DNA from: Lentisphaeria bacterium
Lineage (GTDB): Bacteria > Verrucomicrobiota > Lentisphaeria > Victivallales > Victivallaceae
Direction: 5' to 3'
Length of the DNA stretch: 8,945 nucleotides
Assembly: GCA_900768515.1 (NCBI GenBank)
Contig: CAAGDG010000091.1
Span: 1 to 8,945, forward strand
The notes below the pieces were generated by a model. The model made no database searches, was not told the origin of the DNA, and worked only from the letters and a program-made list of their open reading frames with translations. This document shows positions 1 through 5,793 of this stretch, piece by piece. Position 1 is the first letter of the stretch, and each line of letters opens with the position of its first letter. The translations under genes were made by a program, and so were the position numbers.

Positions 1-675
1 CCAGGGCCAGATCCGGTTGGCTGGCGCGGCCTTGCCGTAATTGAGCGGATGGTCGGCGAGGAATGCGGCAGTCGACTCATCGAGAGCTTTGAGAAACTTG
101 ACGGTGTAGGCGGCTTCCGGCGAATCATCCGCGGGAGAGAGTTGCAGTTCCGAAAGGGGGAGGTCCTGCGAGGAGTCCGGTTTGAAGTAGTTGACTTTGT
201 CGGAAAACTTCTTTCCGTGGAGCACGAGGAGGTTCCGATAGCTGACGCCGGGGTGGAAGGTAACTTCATCATTGCCGAATTTCTCCTGAAGCGCGGCGAT
301 CAGCCGGCTGGAGACGGCGTTGTCGATGTGACCGGCGGAATAGTCCCGGAGAACGCCGTCGGAGGAAACATATACCAGGTTGCACCGGAAGGCGACATCG
401 TCGGGGCCGAGGGGAATCTCCTGGCTGACGGCTTCGATCGGACCGCGTCCCGGATAATTCCGTTCGGGATAAAATCCGAGCACGGACATATTTGCGACGT
501 CGGAGGAGGTCGGCAATCCTTCCGGAAGGGTCAGAAAGGTTCCGTTAACTCCTTCACGGGCGATTTCATCCATGGCGGGGGTGGATGCGGCTTCGAGGGG
601 GGTTTTCCCGCCGAGTTCAGTCAAAGGCTCGTCAGCCATGCCATCAGCGAGAAAAACAACAGCTTTACGGTTCAT
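1..675 (-). CDS. ApgM-type cofactor-independent phosphoglycerate mutase / proposed homoserine kinase, 3'-truncated by window edge
   Basis: The 225 N-terminal residues of a family of about 400 residues are visible; the C-terminus lies beyond the left edge. It belongs to the archaeal-type 2,3-bisphosphoglycerate-independent phosphoglycerate mutases in the alkaline phosphatase metalloenzyme superfamily. These interconvert 2- and 3-phosphoglycerate in the cytoplasm. Visible family blocks are FLADGMAD (residues 8-15, with probable metal ligand D11), LGGKTPLEAA (21-30), TSSDVANMSVLGF (56-68, holding the presumed phospho-acceptor serine S57 or S58 and D59), GRGPIEA (76-82), FRCNLVYVSSDG (96-107), DYSAGHI (111-117) and GVSYRNLLV (143-151). 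The ATG lies 2 bases after the yggU stop, and AAAGGA 9 bases upstream is a good ribosome binding site inside the end of yggU, so co-translation is likely. A subfamily of these proteins has been proposed to be a homoserine kinase because it occurs beside threonine genes. The visible part cannot decide between the two roles. Confidence 0.9.
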   Translation of the reverse strand, partial: MNRKAVVFLADGMADEPLTELGGKTPLEAASTPAMDEIAREGVNGTFLTLPEGLPTSSDVANMSVLGFYPERNYPGRGPIEAVSQEIPLGPDDVAFRCNLVYVSSDGVLRDYSAGHIDNAVSSRLIAALQEKFGNDEVTFHPGVSYRNLLVLHGKKFSDKVNYFKPDSSQDLPLSELQLSPADDSPEAAYTVKFLKALDESTAAFLADHPLNYGKAAPANRIWPW

Positions 676-677
676 GA

Positions 678-986
678 TTATTCATCCTTTGAAAGAATTT
701 CCCGCACTTGCGCGGGAGAAATTCCGGTTATCTTCACAATCTTGCTCCGGCTCGATTTTCCGGCCCGGAGTTCCACCCGGCTTTTCGGAATGTCGCAGAG
801 GTCGGCGAGGAGGCGGCAGAGCGCCTGATTTGCCTTGCCGTCAACGGGAGGTGCCTGCAGAGCGATTCTGACGGAACCGGCGTAGTCGCCGAGCACTCCG
901 CTTTTCGAAGCGCCCGGCTGGACCCGGCAACTGACCAGAGTACCTCCGTTCTCGGGTTTAAAGGCTGTTTCCGACAGTTCCGGCAT
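678..986 (-). CDS. YggU family protein (DUF167)
   Basis: A protein of 102 residues, the normal size for the DUF167/YggU family. Its core is highly typical: VSCRVQPGASKSGVLG (residues 18-33), then LQAPPVDGKANQALCRLLA (43-61), IPKSRVEL (66-73), G-KSSRSKIVKI (76-87) and a closing helix. The family is a small alpha/beta cytoplasmic fold of unknown biochemical function. The ATG at 986 lies inside the last codons of ftsH, out of frame, giving a 29-base overlap. The frame stays open upstream to 1067, but that stretch (rich in Arg and Pro) is only ftsH read in another frame. No convincing ribosome binding site precedes 986, so translation probably depends on ribosomes finishing ftsH. The only AACGGAGGT-like Shine-Dalgarno motif lies within the gene, about 14 codons in, ahead of a CTG codon. 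The gene sits 2 bases before the phosphoglycerate mutase gene. Confidence 0.88.
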   Translation of the reverse strand: MPELSETAFKPENGGTLVSCRVQPGASKSGVLGDYAGSVRIALQAPPVDGKANQALCRLLADLCDIPKSRVELRAGKSSRSKIVKITGISPAQVREILSKDE

Positions 987-3042
987 CGGTGGTGGGACGG
1001 ATTTCCGCAGCCGGTTCCCCGGTCTCATCCGGCTCCGGGCTGAGCCCCAGCAGCTGATTGATTTCATCGATGGAAAGCGTCTCTCGTTCCAGCAGCGCCT
1101 GAGCGAGTTTCTCCAGTTCGTCGCGGTGAGTTTGCAGACACTCCCGTGCGGAATTGATCGCGGCGAAAGTCAATCTTCTGATTTCGAGATCAACCTCCCG
1201 CGCGGTCTCCGGACTGATATTGTCTTCCGGCGGCATATCCACCCGCAGGTGCGGATGAATCAACGCATTGCCGTACTTTACCGGACCGAGTTTCTCACTC
1301 ATGCCGTAAACACAAACCATCTGTTTGGCGATCTGGGTCATGTGATTGATGTCGGCGGAAGCTCCGGTTGTGATGTCTCCCATCACCAGTTCCTCCGCGG
1401 CTCGTCCGCCCATGCTCATGCTCATTTCAGCTTCAAGCTCAAGTTTGCTTTTGGTATAGACGTCCTCCTTGGGCATCGTGAAGGTGGCACCGAGATAAGC
1501 CTGCCCGCGCGGAATAATGGTCACTTTATGCACCGGGGTGCAGTGTTCATTGTGAAGCGCAACCAGGGCGTGACCGGCCTCGTGGTAAGCGGTGATCCGC
1601 CGTTCCCGATCGGTGATTTTGCGGCTTCGCCGTTCCCGCCCGTAACAGACTTTGTCGCGTGCCTCTTCGAGGTCGGACTGGATAACCGCCTCGCGGTTGT
1701 AACGCGCCGCCAGAAGCGCCGCCTCATTGCAGAGGTTGGCCAGGTCCGCACCGCTGAAACCGGGCGTGGTCCGGGCCACCACATCGAGGTCAATCGAAGG
1801 ATCCACCTTGATCTTTTTGATGTGAACGTCAAGGATTTTGCGCCGTCCGTTGATGTCCGGCAAATCCATGACCACCTGCCGGTCGAACCGGCCGGGACGA
1901 AGCAGGGCCGGATCGAGCACATCCGGGCGATTGGTCGCGGCAAGCACAATCACGCCGGCGCGGCTTTCAAGCCCGTCCATCTCGACCAGCATCGCATTCA
2001 AAGTCTGTTCGCGTTCGTCATGGCCGCCGCCCCAGCCGGAGAAACGGGAACGGCCGACCGCATCAATCTCGTCGATGAAGATCAAGCAGGGAGTGCTCTT
2101 GCGGGCCTGTTCAAACATATCGCGGACCCGGCTGGCGCCGACACCGACAAACATCTCAACAAAGTCAGAACCGCTGATCGAAAAGAACGGAACTCCGGCC
2201 TCGCAGGCGACCGCCTTGGCCATCAAAGTCTTGCCGGTGCCGGGGTCGCCGACCAGCAGACATCCCTTGGGGATCTGGCCGCCGACCAGCTGGAACCGGA
2301 GCGGATCTTTGAGGTAATCCACGATCTCGGCGATCTCCTCCTTGGCCTCGTCGGCGCCGGCGATGTCATCAAAATGGACATTCAGCTCATCCGGAGGAAT
2401 CATTCTGGCCTTGCTTTTTCCGAAGTCCATCGCGCCTTTGCCGGCCATCTTCATCTGACGCGATGAAAAGAAGTAAATCACGCCGATCAGGAGCAGCACC
2501 GGCAAAATTCCCATCAGCAGAAAATTCCAGAGCCCGGCGTTGTTGGTCTCCACCTTGACCTGGGTATTGTTCAGAAGCTCATTCATCGCCTCGGAAAAGA
2601 GAATTCTTGTCCGATAAGGCACGGAACCTGAACTGCCTGCCGCGGGTTTTCCACCGGCAACTCCCTCCTCAGTTCCTGCGGGAGCCGCGGAGCTTTCCGG
2701 CGGCAGGAACCTCCCTTTCACCTGAAAGATACGGTCGGTTTCGGAGGTCAGCTCCGCCGAGGCGATCCGCTTTTCCAGCAGCAGCGCCTCGAACTGAGTC
2801 TGGGTCAGCTCGATCTCCTTCGAAGGACCGTATCCGCCCCGAAAGAGGAACAACGTTCCGATGCCGATGAACACCAGCAGCCAGACCAGTGCCGCTCGCG
2901 AGGAACGGGGAGCGGGAGAACGACCTTTCAAAGGCGCGGGAGAACGACCACGCTCCCCGCGTTCGGAAGTGCCTCCGCGCCCGGTCCGATCCTTGTCGGG
3001 AGCCGGAGACTGCTCTCCGGATTTGTTTTTATCTTCATCCAT
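958..3042 (-). CDS. ftsH: ATP-dependent zinc metalloprotease FtsH
   Basis: A full-length FtsH of 694 residues. It is a membrane-anchored hexameric AAA+ protease that extracts and degrades misfolded membrane proteins and short-lived regulators. Order: a charged, Pro/Arg-rich cytoplasmic tail (1-49), TM1 (about 50-68), a periplasmic domain with a low-complexity Ala/Gly/Ser stretch (about 114-141), TM2 (about 171-192), an AAA+ domain and a peptidase domain. Key motifs are Walker A GDPGTGKT (265-272), pore loop MFVGVG (297-302), Walker B LIFIDEID (320-327), second region of homology ATNRPDVLDPALLRPGRFDR (369-388), zinc site HEAGH (487-491) and the third ligand D564 in TTGASADI. The Walker A motif has Asp where most FtsH proteins have Pro, which should not prevent ATP binding. 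The 49-residue N-tail is long compared with E. coli FtsH, where TM1 begins almost at the start. GAGGAG lies 13 bases before the ATG, a rather long spacing. Its 3' end overlaps yggU. Confidence 0.98.
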   Translation of the reverse strand: MDEDKNKSGEQSPAPDKDRTGRGGTSERGERGRSPAPLKGRSPAPRSSRAALVWLLVFIGIGTLFLFRGGYGPSKEIELTQTQFEALLLEKRIASAELTSETDRIFQVKGRFLPPESSAAPAGTEEGVAGGKPAAGSSGSVPYRTRILFSEAMNELLNNTQVKVETNNAGLWNFLLMGILPVLLLIGVIYFFSSRQMKMAGKGAMDFGKSKARMIPPDELNVHFDDIAGADEAKEEIAEIVDYLKDPLRFQLVGGQIPKGCLLVGDPGTGKTLMAKAVACEAGVPFFSISGSDFVEMFVGVGASRVRDMFEQARKSTPCLIFIDEIDAVGRSRFSGWGGGHDEREQTLNAMLVEMDGLESRAGVIVLAATNRPDVLDPALLRPGRFDRQVVMDLPDINGRRKILDVHIKKIKVDPSIDLDVVARTTPGFSGADLANLCNEAALLAARYNREAVIQSDLEEARDKVCYGRERRSRKITDRERRITAYHEAGHALVALHNEHCTPVHKVTIIPRGQAYLGATFTMPKEDVYTKSKLELEAEMSMSMGGRAAEELVMGDITTGASADINHMTQIAKQMVCVYGMSEKLGPVKYGNALIHPHLRVDMPPEDNISPETAREVDLEIRRLTFAAINSARECLQTHRDELEKLAQALLERETLSIDEINQLLGLSPEPDETGEPAAEIRPTTDAGTVGNSL
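2903..2964. repeat. Direct and inverted repeats inside the ftsH N-terminal tail
   Basis: GCGGGAGAACGACC occurs at 2912-2925 and again at 2936-2949, 24 bases (eight codons) apart, and produces the duplicated peptide GRSPAP in the FtsH tail. The pair is flanked by near-complementary arms, GAACGGGGAGCG at 2903-2914 and CGCTCCCCGCGTTC at 2951-2964. The segment could therefore form a long-loop hairpin around the direct repeats. It lies in the non-conserved, presumably disordered cytoplasmic tail. It may be a local duplication or a small inserted palindromic element; no copy was found elsewhere in the window. Confidence 0.6.
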
Positions 3043-3296
3043 AAGTTATTGTATTCTCCTCAAAGAGCTTGAAAAAACGCGGATACTCCTCCGTTCCGCC
3101 ATTTACCTCAAAAAACCTTAATTAACACACGTGCCAGGAAGGGATTTCATATCCGGCACGTCCCCGTCCTCTTCCCCGCTCCGCGAACGCTCCGGCATTG
3201 CACATCCCCCGCAACTTCGGGATCTGTTTTTCTTCGCACGACCGGAATTGCGGCCCGTTTCTTCCTTAGAATTTCGCTCCCTTCGCACGACCGGAA
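3043..3296. other. Intergenic leader between the FHA gene and ftsH (254 bases)
   Basis: No convincing gene is present. The stretch holds an 18-bp direct repeat (listed separately), an imperfect hairpin (listed separately), a T-rich segment on the minus strand at about 3112-3117 and the ftsH ribosome binding site at 3056-3061. A minus-strand TACAAT at 3048-3053 resembles a -10 box but would give an almost leaderless message and lacks a good -35, so the ftsH promoter is not resolved. A 27-codon minus-strand frame at 3122-3205 has no usable ribosome binding site and is not called. Confidence 0.5.
3129..3161 (-). promoter_or_regulatory. Imperfect hairpin in the ftsH leader
   Basis: ACGTGCC at 3129-3135 is exactly complementary to GGCACGT at 3155-3161, with 19 bases between. 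On the minus strand the loop holds a second nested hairpin, GGAT-ATGAA-ATCC. A run of six T residues follows about 11 bases after the outer stem. That is too far for a standard Rho-independent terminator, so this may be a weak terminator for the FHA transcript or a structured 5' leader element of ftsH. The structure is seen; the role is inferred. Confidence 0.35.
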
Positions 3297-3298
3297 TT
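3232..3298. repeat. 18-bp direct repeat, two copies 49 bp apart
   Basis: CTTCGCACGACCGGAATT occurs at 3232-3249 and identically at 3281-3298. The right copy overlaps the FHA stop codon (TAA at 3297-3299 on the minus strand) and the left copy lies in the untranslated region beyond it. The 31 bases between show only faint similarity to the sequence after the left copy. This may be the remnant of a local duplication of the 3' end of the FHA gene or a small repeat element. Confidence 0.75.
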
Positions 3299-3827
3299 AC
3301 ATATCGGACATCAGAATGAAAAGATAAACGCCAAAGCCGATGACAGCCAGCACCGCGAGCGCCACCACGGTGAAGATCAGTTTCTGAACCTTTGCATGCT
3401 TCTCCTTTTCCCGGTCGGCAAACGGAGAGAAATTGATCATCGGCTCCACCGTGGAAATATTGCTGTCGATATTCGAAAGATCGATGGTGTGCGTCAGATT
3501 CAATGTATCGTCAGCATCCTCGCCGTTGTCGTAGAGGACCTCGACACCTCCGAACAAAATGATGTCGGAATTCTTAAGCTCCTGCTCGGTAATCGGAACA
3601 TTGTTGATCCGGGTTCCGTTGGTACTGTCGTTGTCCCGAAGGATGTAGACCGGCTTGCCGTCGCGCTCAGTCCGGATGATATCGGCATGGTGACCGCTCA
3701 GACTCGGGTCTTTGATGCAAATGTCGTTTCCGTCCCGCCGGCCGATGCTCATCTGCTCCTTGTTCAACTCGAACGTCTTGCCGCGCAGCTTTTCAAACAG
3801 CACCGTCAGTTTCGGATAGTCCGCCAT
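3297..3827 (-). CDS. Tail-anchored FHA-domain protein
   Basis: A protein of 176 residues with one N-terminal forkhead-associated domain (about residues 7-98) and one C-terminal membrane helix (about 149-173, VQKLIFTVVALAVLAVIGFG onward) followed by only a few residues. FHA domains bind phosphothreonine peptides. The diagnostic residues are all present: SIGRRDGND (27-35, with G29 and R30), LSGHHADI (43-50, with S44 and H47 in the usual SxxH spacing) and NDSTNGTRINN (66-76, with N70 and G71). The domain should therefore face the cytoplasm. The linker between domain and helix (about 101-147) is acidic and holds several Thr/Ser, including DDTLNLTHTIDLS at 106-118. A dedicated promoter lies upstream. 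The PP2C phosphatase two genes upstream supports a role in Ser/Thr phospho-signalling. The partner kinase is not in the window. Confidence 0.9.
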   Translation of the reverse strand: MADYPKLTVLFEKLRGKTFELNKEQMSIGRRDGNDICIKDPSLSGHHADIIRTERDGKPVYILRDNDSTNGTRINNVPITEQELKNSDIILFGGVEVLYDNGEDADDTLNLTHTIDLSNIDSNISTVEPMINFSPFADREKEKHAKVQKLIFTVVALAVLAVIGFGVYLFILMSDM

Positions 3828-3863
3828 GATCTATGCCCATTCTCTGAATTCTGTTTTATATAC

Positions 3864-3899
3864 TGAAAAACGTTTTCATTCCACCGGGGGTAAAACCCC
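3864..3899 (-). promoter_or_regulatory. Possible operator and hairpin in the FHA leader
   Basis: TGAAAAACGTTTTCA at 3864-3878 has 6-bp inverted arms around a 3-base centre and contains the perfect palindrome AAAACGTTTT (3867-3876). Next to it, GGGGTAAAACCCC at 3887-3899 forms a 4-bp GC stem with a 5-base loop. Both lie between the predicted transcription start (about 3903) and the FHA start codon. The palindrome resembles the operators of LacI-type repressors but is one base longer than a symmetric 14-mer. No regulator gene is nearby. No T-run follows the hairpin, so it is not a terminator. Confidence 0.3.
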
Positions 3900-3909
3900 T
3901 CAGTAGCGA

Positions 3910-3937
3910 AATATACTACGGTTGATCCAATTTGCAA
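3910..3937 (-). promoter_or_regulatory. Sigma70-type promoter for the FHA gene
   Basis: Read on the minus strand, TTGCAA (3932-3937) is followed after 16 bases by TATATT (3910-3915). Transcription would start near 3903, leaving a leader of about 75 bases before the FHA start codon. The local DNA is clearly AT-richer than the flanking genes. A second TATATA at 3857-3862 has no matching -35. The promoter lies in the 150-base gap after the ATPase gene, so the FHA gene can be expressed separately from the phosphatase-ATPase pair. Confidence 0.6.
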
Positions 3938-3977
3938 TTCGAAATCACCGTTTATCGGCAGGATTTTCGTAACTTTT

Positions 3978-4949
3978 TCAAGCGGGGCCTTCTTCCGGGA
4001 AAAAGCAGGCGACTCTCCGGGCGGATCCGTCGGGAGAACGCAGCGGCGGAACCGCAGCCGCACACTCCGGCCGCGCCTGCGGACATCGCGGATGAAACGG
4101 ACAGCCGGAAGGTGGCGCAAGCGGAGACGGCACATCTCCGGGCAGTACGATCCGCCGCCTCCCGGCGCCATCCAGGGAAGGGACCGCGGAAAGCAGCGCC
4201 CGGGTGTAAGGGTGGAACGGCCTGCGCGTCAGTTCTCCGGCCGGCGCCTCCTCCACTACCCGCCCCAGATACATGACCAGAATCCGCCGCGAAATGTGTT
4301 CGACCACCGCAAGATCATGCGCAATGAAGAGGAAAGCGGTGCCGGTCTCTTCGCGAATCTCCTCAAGCAGATTGATGATCGAAGCCTGCACGCTGACATC
4401 GAGCGCCGACACCGGCTCATCCGCCACGATGAAGGCCGGATTTGCCGCCAGCGCCCGGGCAATGCCGATCCGCTGCCGCTGGCCGCCGGAAAACTGGTGC
4501 GGATACCGGTCCAGTTCTGCCGCGGAAAGTCCGACCCGTTCCAGCAGCTCTCCCGCTCGGCGGCGACGGCCGGCGCGGTCGAGCCCGGAATGCAGCGCGA
4601 GCACCTCGTCCAGCGCAGTGAAGATGGTCAACCGCGGGTTCAGCGAACCGTATGGATCCTGAAAAATCATCTGAAAATCGCGCCGCGCCCGGCGCAGCTC
4701 CCGGCCGGCAAGCGTGGCGAGATCCCGGCCGCGCAACAGCACCCGTCCCTCGGTCGGAGTCTCCAGCCGGACCAGCGCGCGACCGAGGGTGCTCTTTCCG
4801 CACCCGGACTCCCCGACCAGCCCGAGCGTCTCGCCGGCATCCAGGTGAAAGGAGACCCCGTCCACGGCGCGGACATACTGGCGCCGCCCCAGCCAGCCGC
4901 CGCGGACCGGATAGTGAACTTTGAGATTTTCAACTTCCAGAAGCGTCAT
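3978..4949 (-). CDS. OppF/DppF-type oligopeptide/dipeptide ABC transporter ATP-binding protein
   Basis: A complete ABC ATPase of 323 residues, normal length for OppF/DppF. These couple ATP hydrolysis to peptide (or nickel or sugar) import through membrane permeases and usually pair with OppD/DppD. Motifs: Walker A GESGCGKST (46-54), Q-loop FQDP (96-99), the PYGSLNPR block (99-106) typical of this group, signature FSGGQRQRIGIARAL (153-167), Walker B FIVADEPVSALD (173-184), H-loop H211 (IAHDLAVVEHIS) and the C-terminal oligopeptide-transporter extension RRPFHPYTRALLSAVP (242-257). C283, C289, C296 and C315 form the cysteine cluster that may bind an iron-sulfur cluster in this family. The start codon overlaps the phosphatase stop as ATGA, implying translational coupling. 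No permease, binding protein or OppD partner is in the window. The substrate cannot be deduced. Confidence 0.95.
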   Translation of the reverse strand: MTLLEVENLKVHYPVRGGWLGRRQYVRAVDGVSFHLDAGETLGLVGESGCGKSTLGRALVRLETPTEGRVLLRGRDLATLAGRELRRARRDFQMIFQDPYGSLNPRLTIFTALDEVLALHSGLDRAGRRRRAGELLERVGLSAAELDRYPHQFSGGQRQRIGIARALAANPAFIVADEPVSALDVSVQASIINLLEEIREETGTAFLFIAHDLAVVEHISRRILVMYLGRVVEEAPAGELTRRPFHPYTRALLSAVPSLDGAGRRRIVLPGDVPSPLAPPSGCPFHPRCPQARPECAAAVPPLRSPDGSARRVACFFPEEGPA

Positions 4950-5728
4950 CCCGCCGCCTCCGCCTGAAGCTCCGGAAATCCGACGACAACGGTCGCATTG
5001 TCCCTGCCGCCGGCCAGCAGAACAGCCCGCATTATCTGATCGACCGCCCGGCGCGGAGTTTCGGCGCCGGCAAGAACTTCCGCGAGCCGGTCATCGGAAA
5101 GTTCCCGGGAAACACCGTCCGAACAGAGCAGATAGCGGCTTCCCGCGGAACGGGGAAACCGGTGCAGCTCCAGCTCAAGATTCCGGCAGGGCCCCACAGC
5201 GCGCGTGATCACATGGGCGGCAATCCGGGAGTCCGCGCCGGCAGGAATCCCGTAATCCCGGAGATCCTCCGCCCGGCAGGAGTGGTCGGAAGTCAGCTGA
5301 CGGATCCCCGTCGCCGCGTTCCACTCGTAAACCCGGCTGTCTCCGGCATGCACCGTAACCAGCTCTTCCGGTGTAAAAATCGCGGCCGCCACCGTGCTTC
5401 CCATCGGACGAGCCTGACACTCGATGCGATTCCGACGGAACAGTTTTTCGTTGACCGCCAGAACCGTCTCTTCCAGAAACGCCTCCGCCTCCGCCGCACC
5501 GCCGGGAAATCCGGTTCCCCGCCGCTCGAACGCCCGGACCAGATCCCGGCAGCAGATCAAACTGGCAGTGCCGCCGTTGACATGGCCGCCGATCCCGTCG
5601 GCGACCACAGCCAGCGCCGCGCGGCCCCCCGGAGGAACGAGACAGACAAAAGCATCTTCATTCTGCTTCCGAACCAGGCCGGGGGTGCTTTCGCCCGCCA
5701 GTCGGATTCCCGCGTGATTGGACAACAT
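4946..5728 (-). CDS. PP2C-family (Stp1/PrpC-type) Ser/Thr protein phosphatase
   Basis: A soluble protein of 260 residues, the usual length of bacterial PP2C phosphatases. These are Mn/Mg-dependent enzymes that dephosphorylate proteins modified by Hanks-type Ser/Thr kinases. Motifs in order: GLVRKQNEDAF (17-27, with E24 and D25), VVADGIGGHVNGG (41-53, metal ligands D44 and G45), MGSTVAAAI (109-117), VTVHAGDSRVYEW (124-136, with D130), LTSDHS (145-150), HVITRAVG (172-179), LLCSDGVSREL (200-210, metal ligand D204) and GGRDNATVVV (240-249, metal ligand D243). All metal-binding acidic residues are intact, so it should be active. There is no signal peptide or membrane helix. The ribosome binding site is weak (ACGGGAA directly before the ATG). 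The next gene starts within the stop codon. The FHA protein two genes on is a plausible functional partner. Confidence 0.95.
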   Translation of the reverse strand: MLSNHAGIRLAGESTPGLVRKQNEDAFVCLVPPGGRAALAVVADGIGGHVNGGTASLICCRDLVRAFERRGTGFPGGAAEAEAFLEETVLAVNEKLFRRNRIECQARPMGSTVAAAIFTPEELVTVHAGDSRVYEWNAATGIRQLTSDHSCRAEDLRDYGIPAGADSRIAAHVITRAVGPCRNLELELHRFPRSAGSRYLLCSDGVSRELSDDRLAEVLAGAETPRRAVDQIMRAVLLAGGRDNATVVVGFPELQAEAAG

Positions 5729-5746
5729 TTCCCGTTACGATTCCGC

Positions 5747-5778
5747 AAAAAAATTAAGCGGGCCACTTGCAATAGCCC
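5747..5778 (-). promoter_or_regulatory. Attenuator-like hairpin with T-tract in the phosphatase leader
   Basis: On the minus strand GGGCTA (5773-5778) pairs with TGGCCC (5760-5765), including one G-T pair, around a 7-base loop. Six bases later comes a run of seven T residues (5747-5753). It lies between the predicted phosphatase transcription start (about 5809) and its start codon (5728), where a terminator would act as an attenuator. The 6-base gap before the T-run makes it suboptimal as an intrinsic terminator. Confidence 0.4.
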
Positions 5779-5793
5779 CCAAATCCGTATCTA

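Noticed and set aside
49..828. A 259-codon plus-strand open frame at the left end
   Set aside because: It is antisense to the phosphoglycerate mutase and YggU genes, both of which carry family motifs.
987..1067. Upstream extension of the yggU reading frame
   Set aside because: The 27 extra codons lie inside ftsH and have no similarity to the YggU family, whose members begin close to the chosen start.
1126..2466. A 446-codon open frame on the plus strand
   Set aside because: It is antisense to the AAA+ and protease domains of ftsH and encodes no recognisable protein.
3122..3205. A 27-codon minus-strand frame in the ftsH leader
   Set aside because: The purine stretch directly before its ATG is too close to act as a ribosome binding site, and the peptide is biased to Arg and Gly. 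It is noted only as a possibility.
3887..3899. GGGG/CCCC hairpin as a terminator after the ATPase gene
   Set aside because: No T-run follows on either strand, and it lies downstream of the FHA promoter rather than next to the ATPase stop.
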